From the NCBI GenBank assembly GCA_910588405.1, contig CAJUPT010000005.1, forward strand, positions 1-64,000: 64,000 nt of DNA, read 5' to 3'. Origin of the DNA: an uncultured Lachnospiraceae bacterium (GTDB lineage Bacteria; Bacillota; Clostridia; Lachnospirales; Lachnospiraceae). A program made the translations under genes and the position numbers. Positions 1 to 8,079 of this stretch are shown here, in pieces (positions within the stretch are counted from its first letter, which is position 1; every line of letters begins with the position of its first letter). The notes under the pieces were generated by a model. It searched no databases, had not been told where the DNA came from, and saw only the letters and a list, made by a program, of their open reading frames with translations.

Positions 1-19
1 ATAAAAATCAGAAAAGGTG

Positions 20-48
20 TTGACAGAAATATTGACAGGTTATATAAT
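20..48 (+). promoter_or_regulatory. Sigma-A promoter of metQ
   Basis: TTGACA and TATAAT separated by exactly 17 bp, about 60 bp upstream of the metQ start. Both boxes match consensus. The leader after it is too short for a SAM riboswitch or T-box, so any methionine control would have to act at this promoter or upstream of the window. Confidence 0.8.
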
Positions 49-107
49 CCTTCTGAAATTCATTAAAACCTACATAATAAGTATGAATTGAAAAGAGGAG
101 AAAAGAC

Positions 108-1061
108 ATGAAAAAATGTATGGCATTGCTGCTGACCCTGGCTCTGTCGGCCGGTGTGCTTGCGGGCTGTGGCAGCAAAGAGGATAACACGACGACAGCC
201 GCGCCTCAGACGGAAGCTGCAGATCAGGGAACGACGGCTGCGGCTGACGAAGTCGGAACCACCGCCGCAGATGAGGCGGCGACTACCGGGGCAGCCGGAG
301 ATGAAACCGCAGGCCCTTCCGGGGAGAGCAAAGGCACGATTAAGGTAGCGGCCAGCGCAACCCCTCACGCAGAGATTCTGGAAGAGGCAAAGACCCTTCT
401 GGCCGCCGAGGGCTGGGAGCTGGACGTACAGATTTTTGACGATTATGTACAGCCGAATATGGTAGTGGAGAGCGGGGATTTTGACGCGAACTATTTCCAG
501 CACATCCCTTACCTGGATGATTTCAATGACAAGCAGGGAACCCACCTGGTAAACGCAGGCGGCATCCATTACGAGCCCTTCGGCCTTTATCCGGGAACCA
601 AGAACGCCCTGGATGAACTGGCGGAAGGAGATACCATCGCCGTTCCCAACGACACTACCAACGAGGCCAGAGCCCTGCTTCTGTTACAGGACAACGGCAT
701 CATTACATTAAAAGAAGGCGCTGACCTGATGGCGACCGTAAAAGATATCGAGGAAAATCCCAAGAATATCAAGATCCAGGAGCTGGAGGCCGCACAGGTG
801 CCGAGAGTAAAGGACGAGGTTGCTTTCGTGGTAATGAACGGCAACTATGCGCTGCAGGCCGGTTATGTGGCCAGCAAAGACGCTATCGCTTACGAGCAGG
901 CTGATTCCAAAGCGGCTACCACTTATGTAAATGTGATCGCCGTGAAGGAAGGAAACGAGGCCAGCGAGGGCATCAAGGCGCTGGTGGACGTGCTGAAATC
1001 AGAGGAGATCGCTTCCTTTATTGAAGAAAAGTATCAGGGCGCTGTGGTTCCGATGAAATAA
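108..1061 (+). CDS. metQ: Methionine-type ABC transporter substrate-binding lipoprotein (MetQ/NlpA family)
   Basis: Binds D/L-methionine or a close analogue outside the cell and delivers it to the MetNI permease. Residues 1-20 are a lipoprotein signal peptide with the lipobox LAGC, so Cys21 is the expected lipid anchor. Residues about 25-76 are an unusually long Thr/Ala/Glu/Gly-rich linker. The NlpA domain starts at GTIKVAAS and runs to the C-terminus, including SGDFDANYFQH and the conserved Gly-Ile-His-Tyr-Glu region. At 317 aa it is longer than most MetQ proteins (about 270) because of the linker. The start has a GAGGAGA ribosome site. It lies ahead of metN and metI, separated by a terminator, a palindromic element and a second promoter, so it is probably transcribed separately. 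The ligand is assigned by family and neighbours only. Confidence 0.9.
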   Translation: MKKCMALLLTLALSAGVLAGCGSKEDNTTTAAPQTEAADQGTTAAADEVGTTAADEAATTGAAGDETAGPSGESKGTIKVAASATPHAEILEEAKTLLAAEGWELDVQIFDDYVQPNMVVESGDFDANYFQHIPYLDDFNDKQGTHLVNAGGIHYEPFGLYPGTKNALDELAEGDTIAVPNDTTNEARALLLLQDNGIITLKEGADLMATVKDIEENPKNIKIQELEAAQVPRVKDEVAFVVMNGNYALQAGYVASKDAIAYEQADSKAATTYVNVIAVKEGNEASEGIKALVDVLKSEEIASFIEEKYQGAVVPMK

Positions 1062-1117
1062 GGAAGAGAACAGATCATAAATGGTTCCGGTGATTTGATC
1101 AGCCGGAAATGAGGATG

Positions 1118-1163
1118 GAGATTGCCGTATGAGGATGGGCTCATATGGCAGTCTCTGTTTTTA
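1118..1163 (+). terminator. Rho-independent terminator after metQ
   Basis: A 16-bp stem with a few G-T pairs (GAGATTGCCGTATGAG against CTCATATGGCAGTCTC), followed by a T run. It ends the metQ transcript before the palindromic element. Confidence 0.75.
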
Positions 1164-1165
1164 TG

Positions 1166-1335
1166 TATAGGATTCGGGTGTTAAAAGGTCTGAATTTCCC
1201 TTGCAGGCCAATTTCTCCAATCTTGCACAACAATATCTATCAACGATGCGCCGCATCGCCTCAAGATATTGTTGCATAATCTTGAAATAATTTGTTCTGC
1301 AATGAAAATGGACCTTTTGACACCCGAATCCTATA
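1166..1335. mobile_element. MITE-like 170-bp palindromic element
   Basis: The two halves are inverted copies of each other. The outer arms TATAGGATTCGGGTGTTAAA and TTTGACACCCGAATCCTATA match except for one base. Inner segments around TTGCA, ACAACAATATCT and GATGCG also pair, leaving almost no loop. The ends carry TA, as expected for a non-autonomous element moved by an IS630/mariner-type transposase, though no transposase is in the window. It lies directly behind the metQ terminator and ahead of the metN promoter. No coding function is seen. It could instead be a large structured RNA or a Rho-independent boundary. Confidence 0.6.
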
Positions 1336-1365
1336 GAGGAGAGAAGGTTTTTATCTGAAAAATAA

Positions 1366-1394
1366 TTGACACAAAATATGACACCAGATATAAT
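1366..1394 (+). promoter_or_regulatory. Sigma-A promoter of metNI
   Basis: Perfect TTGACA and TATAAT boxes with a 17-bp spacer, leaving a leader of about 150 nt before metN. It allows metNI to be expressed independently of metQ. Confidence 0.8.
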
Positions 1395-1546
1395 GTGTGG
1401 GGTGGGAAATGATGAAGACTTTCCAGGAATAATATGGTTTTTCCAAAGTAAATGAATATGTCTGCTGACGCGGACATCACTAAATTTTGAAAGCAAGCGG
1501 TGCGGCGAAGCGCCGTTATCAGATATATACAATTAGGAGGAAGGGT

Positions 1547-2557
1547 ATGGAACCAATTATCCGTGTTGAGAATATCAGCAGGACATTTCAGGCGGGCAAC
1601 GGGCAGGTGGAAGCGGTGAAGAATATCAGCTTCGCCATCGAAAAAGGAGAGATCTTCGGCATTATCGGCCTGTCCGGCGCGGGGAAAAGTACGCTGGTGC
1701 GGTGTCTGAATCTGCTGGAACGGCCCAATGAAGGAAGCATTTTTATCGACGGAAAGGATATGATGAATCTTTCCCAGGCAGAGCTGCGCAGGGAGAGACA
1801 GGATATCGGTATGATTTTCCAGCATTTCAACCTGCTGATGCAGCGGAATGTGATCGACAATATCTGTTTTCCTTTAGAGATTGCGGGGGTTTCCAGGGGG
1901 GAGGCCATAAAGCGGGCGGAGGAGCTTTTGGAGATCGTGGGCTTAAGCGAGAAAGCGAAGGCTTACCCGGCACAGCTCTCCGGCGGACAGAAGCAACGTG
2001 TGGCCATCGCCCGGGTGCTGGCCAATAACCCGAAGATCCTGCTCTGCGACGAGGCCACCAGCGCCCTTGACCCGCAGACGACGAAATCCATTTTGAAGCT
2101 GGTGAAAGAGATTAACCGGGACTACGGCATTACGGTGATTGTGATTACCCATGAAATGGCGGTTATCCAGGAAATCTGTTCCAGAGTGGCCGTTCTCGAC
2201 CATGGCAGCATGGTGGAGGAGGGGACGGTGGAAGAACTGTTCCGGGCGCCGAAGACGGAGGAAGCCAAAAAACTGATTCTGAACGAGTTCCGCCATATTA
2301 AGGAGATGCGCAGCGAGCGGATGATCCGTGTCACCTTCGGGGGCAGCTCCGCTTTTGAGCCTTTTATCGGAAATGCGGTGCTGGAATATAAGACCCCCCT
2401 CAACATTCTGTATGCCAACACAAAGACCATCAACGGCAATGCGGAGGGAGAGATGATCCTGCAGCTTCCGGAGTCACAGGAGATCGCAGACCGGATGATC
2501 GAATATTTTAAGGAAAATAATCTGGGCGTCGAGGAGGTGGACCATTATGTTGGATAA
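1547..2557 (+). CDS. metN: Methionine ABC transporter ATP-binding protein
   Basis: Cytoplasmic ATPase that drives methionine import with MetI. Walker A is GLSGAGKST at residues 41-49; the signature LSGGQKQR and the Walker B region LLCDEATSALD follow at about residues 144-170. After the ABC domain there is a C-terminal NIL regulatory domain (about residues 260-336), which in MetN binds methionine and inhibits transport. The start at MEPIIRV was chosen because AGGAGG lies 8 bases upstream; an in-frame ATG 60 bases earlier has no ribosome site. The stop overlaps the metI start by 11 bp, indicating translational coupling. The 336 aa length is normal for MetN. Confidence 0.95.
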   Translation: MEPIIRVENISRTFQAGNGQVEAVKNISFAIEKGEIFGIIGLSGAGKSTLVRCLNLLERPNEGSIFIDGKDMMNLSQAELRRERQDIGMIFQHFNLLMQRNVIDNICFPLEIAGVSRGEAIKRAEELLEIVGLSEKAKAYPAQLSGGQKQRVAIARVLANNPKILLCDEATSALDPQTTKSILKLVKEINRDYGITVIVITHEMAVIQEICSRVAVLDHGSMVEEGTVEELFRAPKTEEAKKLILNEFRHIKEMRSERMIRVTFGGSSAFEPFIGNAVLEYKTPLNILYANTKTINGNAEGEMILQLPESQEIADRMIEYFKENNLGVEEVDHYVG

Positions 2558-3209
2558 AGTGATTATTGATATGCTGATTGAAGGAACGGTGGCGACCCTT
2601 TACATGACGCTGGTGTCTACGCTGTTTGGCTATCTGTTCGGCCTGCCCATGGGGATTGTACTGGCGGTTACGGACAGGGAGGGAATCAAGCCCAACGGGA
2701 TTATTTATAAAATACTTGATTTTATTGTGAACCTGATGCGGAGCATCCCGTTTCTGATTCTGCTGATTCTGGTCATGCCGGTGACAAAGGCGCTGGTGGG
2801 CAAAACCTACGGCTCCACGGCTACGATCGTTCCGCTGACCATTGCGGCGGCGCCTTTTATCGGCCGTATGGTGGAGTCCTCCCTGAAAGAGGTAGACAAA
2901 GGGGTGATTGAGGCTGCCCAGAGCATGGGTGCCGGAACGTTTACCATTATCCGGAAGGTGCTTCTGGCTGAGGCCAGAACCTCTCTGTTGGTGGGCGTGA
3001 CCATCGCCGTGGGAACCATATTCGGCTATTCTGCCATGGCCGGCGTCATCGGCGGCGGCGGACTGGGAGATATCGCGATCCGGTACGGGTATTACCGGTA
3101 TGAGTCGGATATTATGTTTGTCACGATTATTATACTGGTGGTACTGGTACAGATTCTGCAGGGGCTGGGAATGATGCTGTCGAAGAAGCTGGACCGGAGG
3201 CATATGTGA
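2547..3209 (+). CDS. metI: Methionine ABC transporter permease
   Basis: Integral membrane permease (220 aa) that pairs with MetN. It has about five hydrophobic segments and the MetI-type cytoplasmic EAA loop (EAAQSMGAG at about residues 123-131), the contact point for the ATPase. The sequence GGGGLGDIAIRYGYYRY near the C-terminus is typical of MetI. It starts inside the last codons of metN with a ribosome site in the metN coding sequence. No strong terminator follows. Confidence 0.95.
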   Translation: MLDKVIIDMLIEGTVATLYMTLVSTLFGYLFGLPMGIVLAVTDREGIKPNGIIYKILDFIVNLMRSIPFLILLILVMPVTKALVGKTYGSTATIVPLTIAAAPFIGRMVESSLKEVDKGVIEAAQSMGAGTFTIIRKVLLAEARTSLLVGVTIAVGTIFGYSAMAGVIGGGGLGDIAIRYGYYRYESDIMFVTIIILVVLVQILQGLGMMLSKKLDRRHM

Positions 3210-3326
3210 AATTAAAATAGTTTAGTCAGTGGAATATTTTGCGGCGGTCGCCAAATGTCCGTATCTACGTGGTCGTCCGGCGTGCTGTCCGCAAAAATAA
3301 ATTTACATAACATGGAGGTATCAATC

Positions 3327-3668
3327 ATGGCAAAGCAAGTATTTGAACCACGTACAGACGAGACAGTGTTCGCGCGGAAAGTATCGGCGGACTGCTGGAA
3401 GTCCCCGAAGCAGGCGTTAAGCCGGCAGATCGCGGGAAAAACCTATTTCACCGACCAGCGGATCGCGTTTCTGGCCTCCGGCCTGATCGGGACGGAAAGC
3501 GTCAGCTGGGAGATCGAGATGAAAGATATCCAGTCGGTCAAAGCCTGTCTGACGCCGCCATTTTTCCCTTTCGGCGTTCTGATCACGATGAAAGACGGCA
3601 GCCAGTATAAGCTGGGAATTTTGGGACGCAACAAATATGTGGAGTGGATTGCGCAGCACATTTCGTAA
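3327..3668 (+). CDS. Small PH/GRAM-like domain protein of unknown role
   Basis: A 113-residue soluble protein whose pattern of short beta strands (FTDQRIAFLASG, VSWEIEMKDIQSVKA, GVLITMKDGSQYKLGIL) ending in a helix (KYVEWIAQHI) resembles bacterial PH-like or GRAM-like folds. These folds bind lipids or proteins and have no enzymatic signature. The start follows CATGGAGG; upstream in-frame codons lack a ribosome site and read through poorly conserved sequence. It is separated from metI by about 117 bp and is probably monocistronic. Function unknown. Confidence 0.7.
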   Translation: MAKQVFEPRTDETVFARKVSADCWKSPKQALSRQIAGKTYFTDQRIAFLASGLIGTESVSWEIEMKDIQSVKACLTPPFFPFGVLITMKDGSQYKLGILGRNKYVEWIAQHIS

Positions 3669-3712
3669 AAAATATATTTATATAAATATCCGAATATTAC
3701 GTAACATACAGG

Positions 3713-3743
3713 GAGCCATCCGGAGGATGACTCTCTGCGTTTT
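3713..3743 (+). terminator. Hairpin after the PH-like gene
   Basis: GAGCCATCC and GGATGACTC pair around a 3-nt loop, with a short T run about 7 nt further on. The T run is weak, so termination is only probable. The rest of 3669-3855 is AT-rich with no gene seen. Confidence 0.45.
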
Positions 3744-3855
3744 ATGGCAGACTATATGTTTACCGCATTTTCTTCCGGCAAAAACTGTTCGATTCCAATA
3801 AATCAGATTCCAAAAACAAGCGGGAAAAGATTTCAGGAGGGAAAGGGAAAAATAC

Positions 3856-3884
3856 TTGACGCAGGAATAAAAAACGGCTAAAGT
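3856..3884 (+). promoter_or_regulatory. Promoter of the double-GNAT gene
   Basis: TTGACG and TAAAGT with a 17-bp spacer, 32 bp upstream of the start codon. The -35 box is near consensus and the -10 box moderate. Confidence 0.55.
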
Positions 3885-3915
3885 AACCTGTGATGAAAAG
3901 GAGTGTTTTTGACCA

Positions 3916-5040
3916 ATGATTCAATATAGAAATCTTTCAGAAAATGAAATACACAGAGCGTTATTCGCTCACTTTATCCGCCGTCAGCAGGTCACAAAAT
4001 GCTGGCGGAAGGAAAAGGGAGAGTGGGTGATCAGAGAGGCGCCTTTTGTAGACGACTGGACGGAGAAGGACTTTCAGACGCTGGTTATCTGTCTGAGAGA
4101 TACGGCCGCTGCCGGTGGTTTTGTTCATGCTGCTTTTTACGACGGGGATCTGAAAGGGTTTGCAGCGGTTCTTCCCGGTTTTTTTGGCGGCGGACAGAGA
4201 TATCTTGACCTGGCAAGCATCCATGTGTCCGAGGATATGCGGGGGCAGGGAATCGGAAAGGCCCTTTTTCTGAAAGCGAAAGACTGGGCCGTGAAAAAGG
4301 GAGCGAAAAAGCTGTATATTTCCGCCCATTCCTGCGTAGAAAGTCAGGCGTTTTATAAAAAGATGGGCTGTGTGGAAGCGCAGGTTTATAACCGGAAACA
4401 TGTGGAAGAGGAGCCTTATGACTGTCAGCTGGAATGTAGTCTGGAAACCATTTCAAAAGCCCCTCTGCCCTCCGGAAATCCCGGCGGAGACCTGCTGATC
4501 CGTCCCGCGGTTCTCGAAGACGCTGAGAATATACTGGCCGTATATGAGTACTATGTCAGGTATACCGCCATTTCCTTTGAATATGAGGTTCCCGCTGCCT
4601 GGGCGTTCAGAGGGAGAATGGAAAATACACTGAAAAAATACCCCTATTTTGTGGCGGTTCTGGACGGAAAAATCGTGGGCTATGCCTATGCGGGTCCTTT
4701 TGTGGGCAGGGCGGCCTATGACTGGTCGGCGGAAGCCACGATCTATATCGACGCTGGTCGGAAAAGACAGGGAATCGGCAGAAAGCTGTACGGGGCGCTG
4801 GAAGATGCCCTGAAACAAATGGGGATTCTGAACCTTTATGCCTGTATCGGCTATCCGGAAACCGAGGACGAATACCTGACCCGGAACAGTGTGGATTTCC
4901 ATGCCCGCATGGGCTATGCAAAAGCAGGCGAGTTTCATCACTGCGGCCGTAAGTTCGGCAGATGGTATCATATGGTCTGGATGGAGAAAATGCTTGGAAG
5001 TCATGGGAAAGAACCGGAGCCGGTCCGGCAAAATGCGTAA
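3916..5040 (+). CDS. Two-domain GNAT N-acetyltransferase fusion
   Basis: Two acetyl-CoA-dependent acetyltransferase domains in one 374-aa chain. The first (about residues 1-165) carries the acetyl-CoA loop DMRGQGIGKALF. The second (about residues 190-360) begins LLIRPAVLEDAENIL, has the loop RKRQGIGRKLY, and its YPYFVAVLDGKIVGYAYAG and NLYACIGYP segments resemble phosphinothricin/methionine-sulfoximine acetyltransferases. Each half is as long as a normal single-domain enzyme, so this is probably a fusion of two genes. The substrate of the first half is unknown. Known members of the second family acetylate amino-acid analogues, an inference here. It is convergent with the NiaR gene and shares its terminator. 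Confidence 0.85.
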   Translation: MIQYRNLSENEIHRALFAHFIRRQQVTKCWRKEKGEWVIREAPFVDDWTEKDFQTLVICLRDTAAAGGFVHAAFYDGDLKGFAAVLPGFFGGGQRYLDLASIHVSEDMRGQGIGKALFLKAKDWAVKKGAKKLYISAHSCVESQAFYKKMGCVEAQVYNRKHVEEEPYDCQLECSLETISKAPLPSGNPGGDLLIRPAVLEDAENILAVYEYYVRYTAISFEYEVPAAWAFRGRMENTLKKYPYFVAVLDGKIVGYAYAGPFVGRAAYDWSAEATIYIDAGRKRQGIGRKLYGALEDALKQMGILNLYACIGYPETEDEYLTRNSVDFHARMGYAKAGEFHHCGRKFGRWYHMVWMEKMLGSHGKEPEPVRQNA

Positions 5041-5083
5041 ACGCCGCTTTTGCCGGATTCCGTTTCGAACAGCGGCAGCGTGG

Positions 5084-5125
5084 GACATACAAATGCCGCT
5101 CAAAACGCATTTGTATGTCATTTTT
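5084..5125. terminator. Bidirectional terminator between the GNAT fusion and niaR
   Basis: GACATACAAATGC pairs perfectly with GCATTTGTATGTC over a 10-nt loop, followed by T's on the plus strand. The stem overlaps the stop codon of the convergent repressor gene, so it can end both transcripts. Confidence 0.8.
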
Positions 5126-5630
5126 CCGGAACGATATACAGTTCTCTGATCAGCGCGTTCTCGATCTGATCCAGGATTTCCTCCGATTCGGCCCGGATGG
5201 TGTGATAGTGGTATCCGTCGGTAATATGCATCAGTTCGGTGGATTTGCCGCTGCGGATTCCCTCAAGGAACTGCCTGACATGAAATCTGGAAGAAATATT
5301 CAGCTTTGCCTCAACCTTGCCGTACACCTTATGCCAGACAAACACATCCGCCACCGTGCCGCCCAGATCTACAATCAGGTTCAGTTCATCCTCCGTCTGT
5401 CCGGAGGTGTGGCGCACTTTGAACACTTTTTCCGCAAGGGGCGTCCGGTGGATCAGATAGCCGCTGTGGGTGGAGATAATCTGAAAACCGGCAGCCTTTA
5501 AAATAGAAATATCCTGCACGATAATCTGCCGGGACACGCCGAAGCGTCCGGCAAGCGCCGTTCCGGATGTCGGGTTTTCTTCAGACATCAGAAGACTGAC
5601 GATTTCTTTTCTTCTGTCATCTGCTTTCAT
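5118..5630 (-). CDS. niaR: NiaR-type transcriptional repressor (HTH_11 plus 3H domain)
   Basis: A 170-aa regulator. Residues about 1-60 form a DeoR-like winged helix-turn-helix (SGTALAGRFGVSRQIIVQDI), and residues about 70-165 form a 3H domain with the spaced histidines that bind metal in this family. Characterised members repress NAD precursor uptake and synthesis genes when nicotinic acid is available. No niacin gene is next to it, so its targets are elsewhere. It has a consensus promoter 115 bp upstream whose -35 box sits inside a palindrome, suggesting autoregulation. The length matches the family. Confidence 0.85.
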   Translation of the reverse strand: MKADDRRKEIVSLLMSEENPTSGTALAGRFGVSRQIIVQDISILKAAGFQIISTHSGYLIHRTPLAEKVFKVRHTSGQTEDELNLIVDLGGTVADVFVWHKVYGKVEAKLNISSRFHVRQFLEGIRSGKSTELMHITDGYHYHTIRAESEEILDQIENALIRELYIVPEK

Positions 5631-5744
5631 AGAGTCTGTCCATTCCTTTCACTTATGGCCTGTACGCTGCATGAAGATGTTTCAGCGAAAGATTTCTTCT
5701 GTTTCCTGTATTCGTCTTTGTCTGCAAATCAGATAACTCTGTAT

Positions 5745-5773
5745 AGTATACGCTTAAACTTGACATATGTCAA
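5745..5773 (-). promoter_or_regulatory. niaR promoter with a palindromic operator candidate
   Basis: On the minus strand TTGACA (5768-5773) and TATACT (5745-5750) are separated by 17 bp. The -35 box is one half of the 14-bp perfect palindrome TTGACATATGTCAA (5760-5773). A dimeric repressor bound there would block RNA polymerase. Confidence 0.65.
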
Positions 5774-5845
5774 TTTGTATGTTAAGTTAAGTGAATCTGT
5801 TTTGGATTTCCTGTTATTTACGGACAATAGGAGGAGAAGGACATT

Positions 5846-5915
5846 TTGATCTGACAGAAAACACTGCCCCGCCGGAATCTGCGTACCGGCAGGGCAGTGT
5901 TTTCTGTCAGATCAA
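5846..5915. terminator. Long hairpin after the UroD-family/symporter operon
   Basis: 24 bp pair perfectly (GATCTGACAGAAAACACTGC against its complement) and the stem continues inward through GCCGG/CCGGC with one mismatch. It lies just past the last gene of the leftward operon. No clear T run follows on the minus strand, so it may be a processing or stability element instead of a simple terminator. Confidence 0.6.
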
Positions 5916-5940
5916 GGGGAGCGTTTCGTTCATTGGCTGC

Positions 5941-7005
5941 TCAGTGTTCCAGATATGCTTTCCGGCTCGCTTCATATAAAGCTTTTCTGAAGATGTCAGA
6001 TTCCATAAAGTTGCTGGTAAACACATATTTGCCGGGGATGTTAAACTGGGATACCAGATCCTTTGCGGCCTGGATCTGTACGTCGTCCGGCGTTCCCGGC
6101 GGGAACATGGGCGCGCGTACGCCCAGCTTGATCCGGTCGCCGTATTCCTCATACATCTTTTTCAGGTCGTTCATGGGCTGAGGACGCCACATGTCGATGC
6201 CGATGGAGCTGATCACATCAATCATGGATTCCGTACGTCCGCAGGAGTGAAGCTCGAAAATAATGCCTTTGGAATGGCAGTAGTCCACCATTTTTTTCAC
6301 ATAAGGCGCAATCATTTCCAGCCAGGTTGCCTTGGAGAAGAAAGGCGCCCGCTGAGAACCCCAGTCGTCATGGAGCAGATAGCCGTCCACATGGTATGCC
6401 TCGATGCTGTGGTCAAGAATCTTGATATAAGTATCGGTAACGGCCTCGAACAGATCCTTTACCGCTTCTTTCTGGCTTTCGTCGATCAGCGCCACGGCGG
6501 CGTATTCAAAGTCCATAAAGGAGATCAGCCGTTCAAACAGACCGGAAAACTGTACGGTCCAAACCGGATCGTTTCCGGACACATACCGGGCGTTTTTCTT
6601 TGCGGAGCCTTCCCAGTCCCAGGAATCCACATCAGGGAATTTGATGACCTCTTTCCAGTCGTTGGCATCCTCCAGAATCGGCCTGCCGGGAACGACCATA
6701 GAGCCGTTGGCAGCTTCGTCAAAAATCCAGTTTACGCCGAACATATCCGGGCCGCCTTTGCGGTCCGAAGGGTCCGCTTCCTGAATAAAAGCTCGTGCAA
6801 CATTATCGGGAACGATCTCAGGGGTAATGGTAATCAGGTCGCCGTTTGGCATCCAGCAGGGGGTTTCATTGTTCAGAAAAGCCTGCATGTTTTCCCGTGG
6901 GGTGATGGGAGTGTCCAGTTTGATTTTTCCGCCGTCGGTGCGGCCTGCCACATAGTAACGGCCTACTTCTTTTAATTCATCAGGGGAAAAAGGTATTTTT
7001 TTCAT
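5941..7005 (-). CDS. UroD/MtaA-family methyltransferase, putative corrinoid-dependent (UroD-1)
   Basis: A 354-aa member of the uroporphyrinogen decarboxylase superfamily, whose MtaA/CmuA/MtvB branches move methyl groups to or from corrinoid proteins. Visible markers are HDDWGSQRAPFF at the substrate side of the barrel and ELHSCGRTESM, an H-x-C zinc-ligand motif that true uroporphyrinogen decarboxylases lack. It is closest in this window to UroD-3 (shared DTPITPREN, FGLFERLISF-like and HDDWG segments), suggesting similar substrates. It starts with AAGGAGG and is the third gene of a leftward operon behind the GPH symporter and UroD-2. The substrate is unknown. Confidence 0.8.
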   Translation of the reverse strand: MKKIPFSPDELKEVGRYYVAGRTDGGKIKLDTPITPRENMQAFLNNETPCWMPNGDLITITPEIVPDNVARAFIQEADPSDRKGGPDMFGVNWIFDEAANGSMVVPGRPILEDANDWKEVIKFPDVDSWDWEGSAKKNARYVSGNDPVWTVQFSGLFERLISFMDFEYAAVALIDESQKEAVKDLFEAVTDTYIKILDHSIEAYHVDGYLLHDDWGSQRAPFFSKATWLEMIAPYVKKMVDYCHSKGIIFELHSCGRTESMIDVISSIGIDMWRPQPMNDLKKMYEEYGDRIKLGVRAPMFPPGTPDDVQIQAAKDLVSQFNIPGKYVFTSNFMESDIFRKALYEASRKAYLEH

Positions 7006-7069
7006 ATAATCCTCCTTTTCGCTTTGCAGGTAAATAGTCAGCGGGAATCCTTAGACTGCTGATTACTGC

Positions 7070-8062
7070 TTACAGGTATGATTCCCGGTTGATCATATCA
7101 ATGGTTTCGGTGACGGCCTCATAAACGCCGGGATAAGTGCTGGCCGGCCCGCCCATAATGGTGTTGGGAATAAAATAATGCCGCCCGCAGGTTTCGCAGG
7201 CCCGGCGTACTTCCCGCTCAATCGTCTCCCGGCTCCAGTCGGCTCGGTCCACCACACCGTTGTCGATATTGCCCATAAAGGAGATCTGTCCTCCGTATTG
7301 GCGGATCAGCTCCGGAACCTGATTGGTGGTGGCGCAGCCCTGCCAGATATCAATGCCGATCTCAATCATGGCGGGAACCAGATTGGCGGCATAGGAATCG
7401 CTGTGGTGAACGATGATTTCCACGCCATGGTCCCGGTAATATCCGTATACCTTCTGATAAGCGGGAACCATAAACTCCCGGAACATGTCCGGAGACATGA
7501 AAGAGGAGATCATGCTGCCCCAGTCGTCATGATGGAACAGGGCGTCAGGCTTTAGCCAGGCACAGGCCTGTCTTGCGTATTCCAGTTCCCATTCTGCGAT
7601 ATAATCAATCAGTCCGTGCATTTCATCGGGATATTCATAAAAGGAAATCAGACAGTTTTCCATTTTCATCAGATTGTGGCACTGTTCAAAAATACCGGGG
7701 CTTACCGACAGCGTGAGAAACCGGTCATTCCGGTCGATCTGCTCTGCCGCGGCGATATAGGGGGCCCAGTCGTTTTCCGTGTAATCCATCCGGGGTGCAT
7801 GGACATATTCCTGCCACCGGGCGATATCCTTGATTACGATATGTGCTTCGTCATGAACGGGGAAAGAGCCGGGGGTATTTTCCGGAAACTGCAGGGTGAT
7901 GCCCCAGTTGTTGACCACATTGGGCCCGCCCTTGACGGGTTTTGGATTATTTGCCGTGACCGGCGTCTGCCTGATCATGGCGAAAGGTTCGAACTGGTTT
8001 ACAAACCGGTCGGGATTGCCTCCCCGGATGGTTTCCAGCAGATTTTGTCTTTTTGTCAGCAT
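7070..8062 (-). CDS. UroD-family protein lacking the usual zinc Cys (UroD-2)
   Basis: A 330-aa uroporphyrinogen decarboxylase-superfamily protein. The N-terminal MLTKRQNLLETIRGGNPDR is the usual opening of these barrels, and FHHDDWGSMISSF matches the family acidic motif. Where paralogs have H-C-C-G or H-S-C-G, this one reads IIVHHSDSYAANLV, so the zinc-binding Cys is replaced by Ser. It may use other ligands (a Cys follows at IWQGC) or have lost methyltransferase chemistry. It lies 17 bp after the symporter gene and 64 bp before UroD-1 in the same operon. AAGGAAG precedes the start. Confidence 0.75.
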   Translation of the reverse strand: MLTKRQNLLETIRGGNPDRFVNQFEPFAMIRQTPVTANNPKPVKGGPNVVNNWGITLQFPENTPGSFPVHDEAHIVIKDIARWQEYVHAPRMDYTENDWAPYIAAAEQIDRNDRFLTLSVSPGIFEQCHNLMKMENCLISFYEYPDEMHGLIDYIAEWELEYARQACAWLKPDALFHHDDWGSMISSFMSPDMFREFMVPAYQKVYGYYRDHGVEIIVHHSDSYAANLVPAMIEIGIDIWQGCATTNQVPELIRQYGGQISFMGNIDNGVVDRADWSRETIEREVRRACETCGRHYFIPNTIMGGPASTYPGVYEAVTETIDMINRESYL

Positions 8063-8079
8063 AGAAACTTCCTTTCAGG

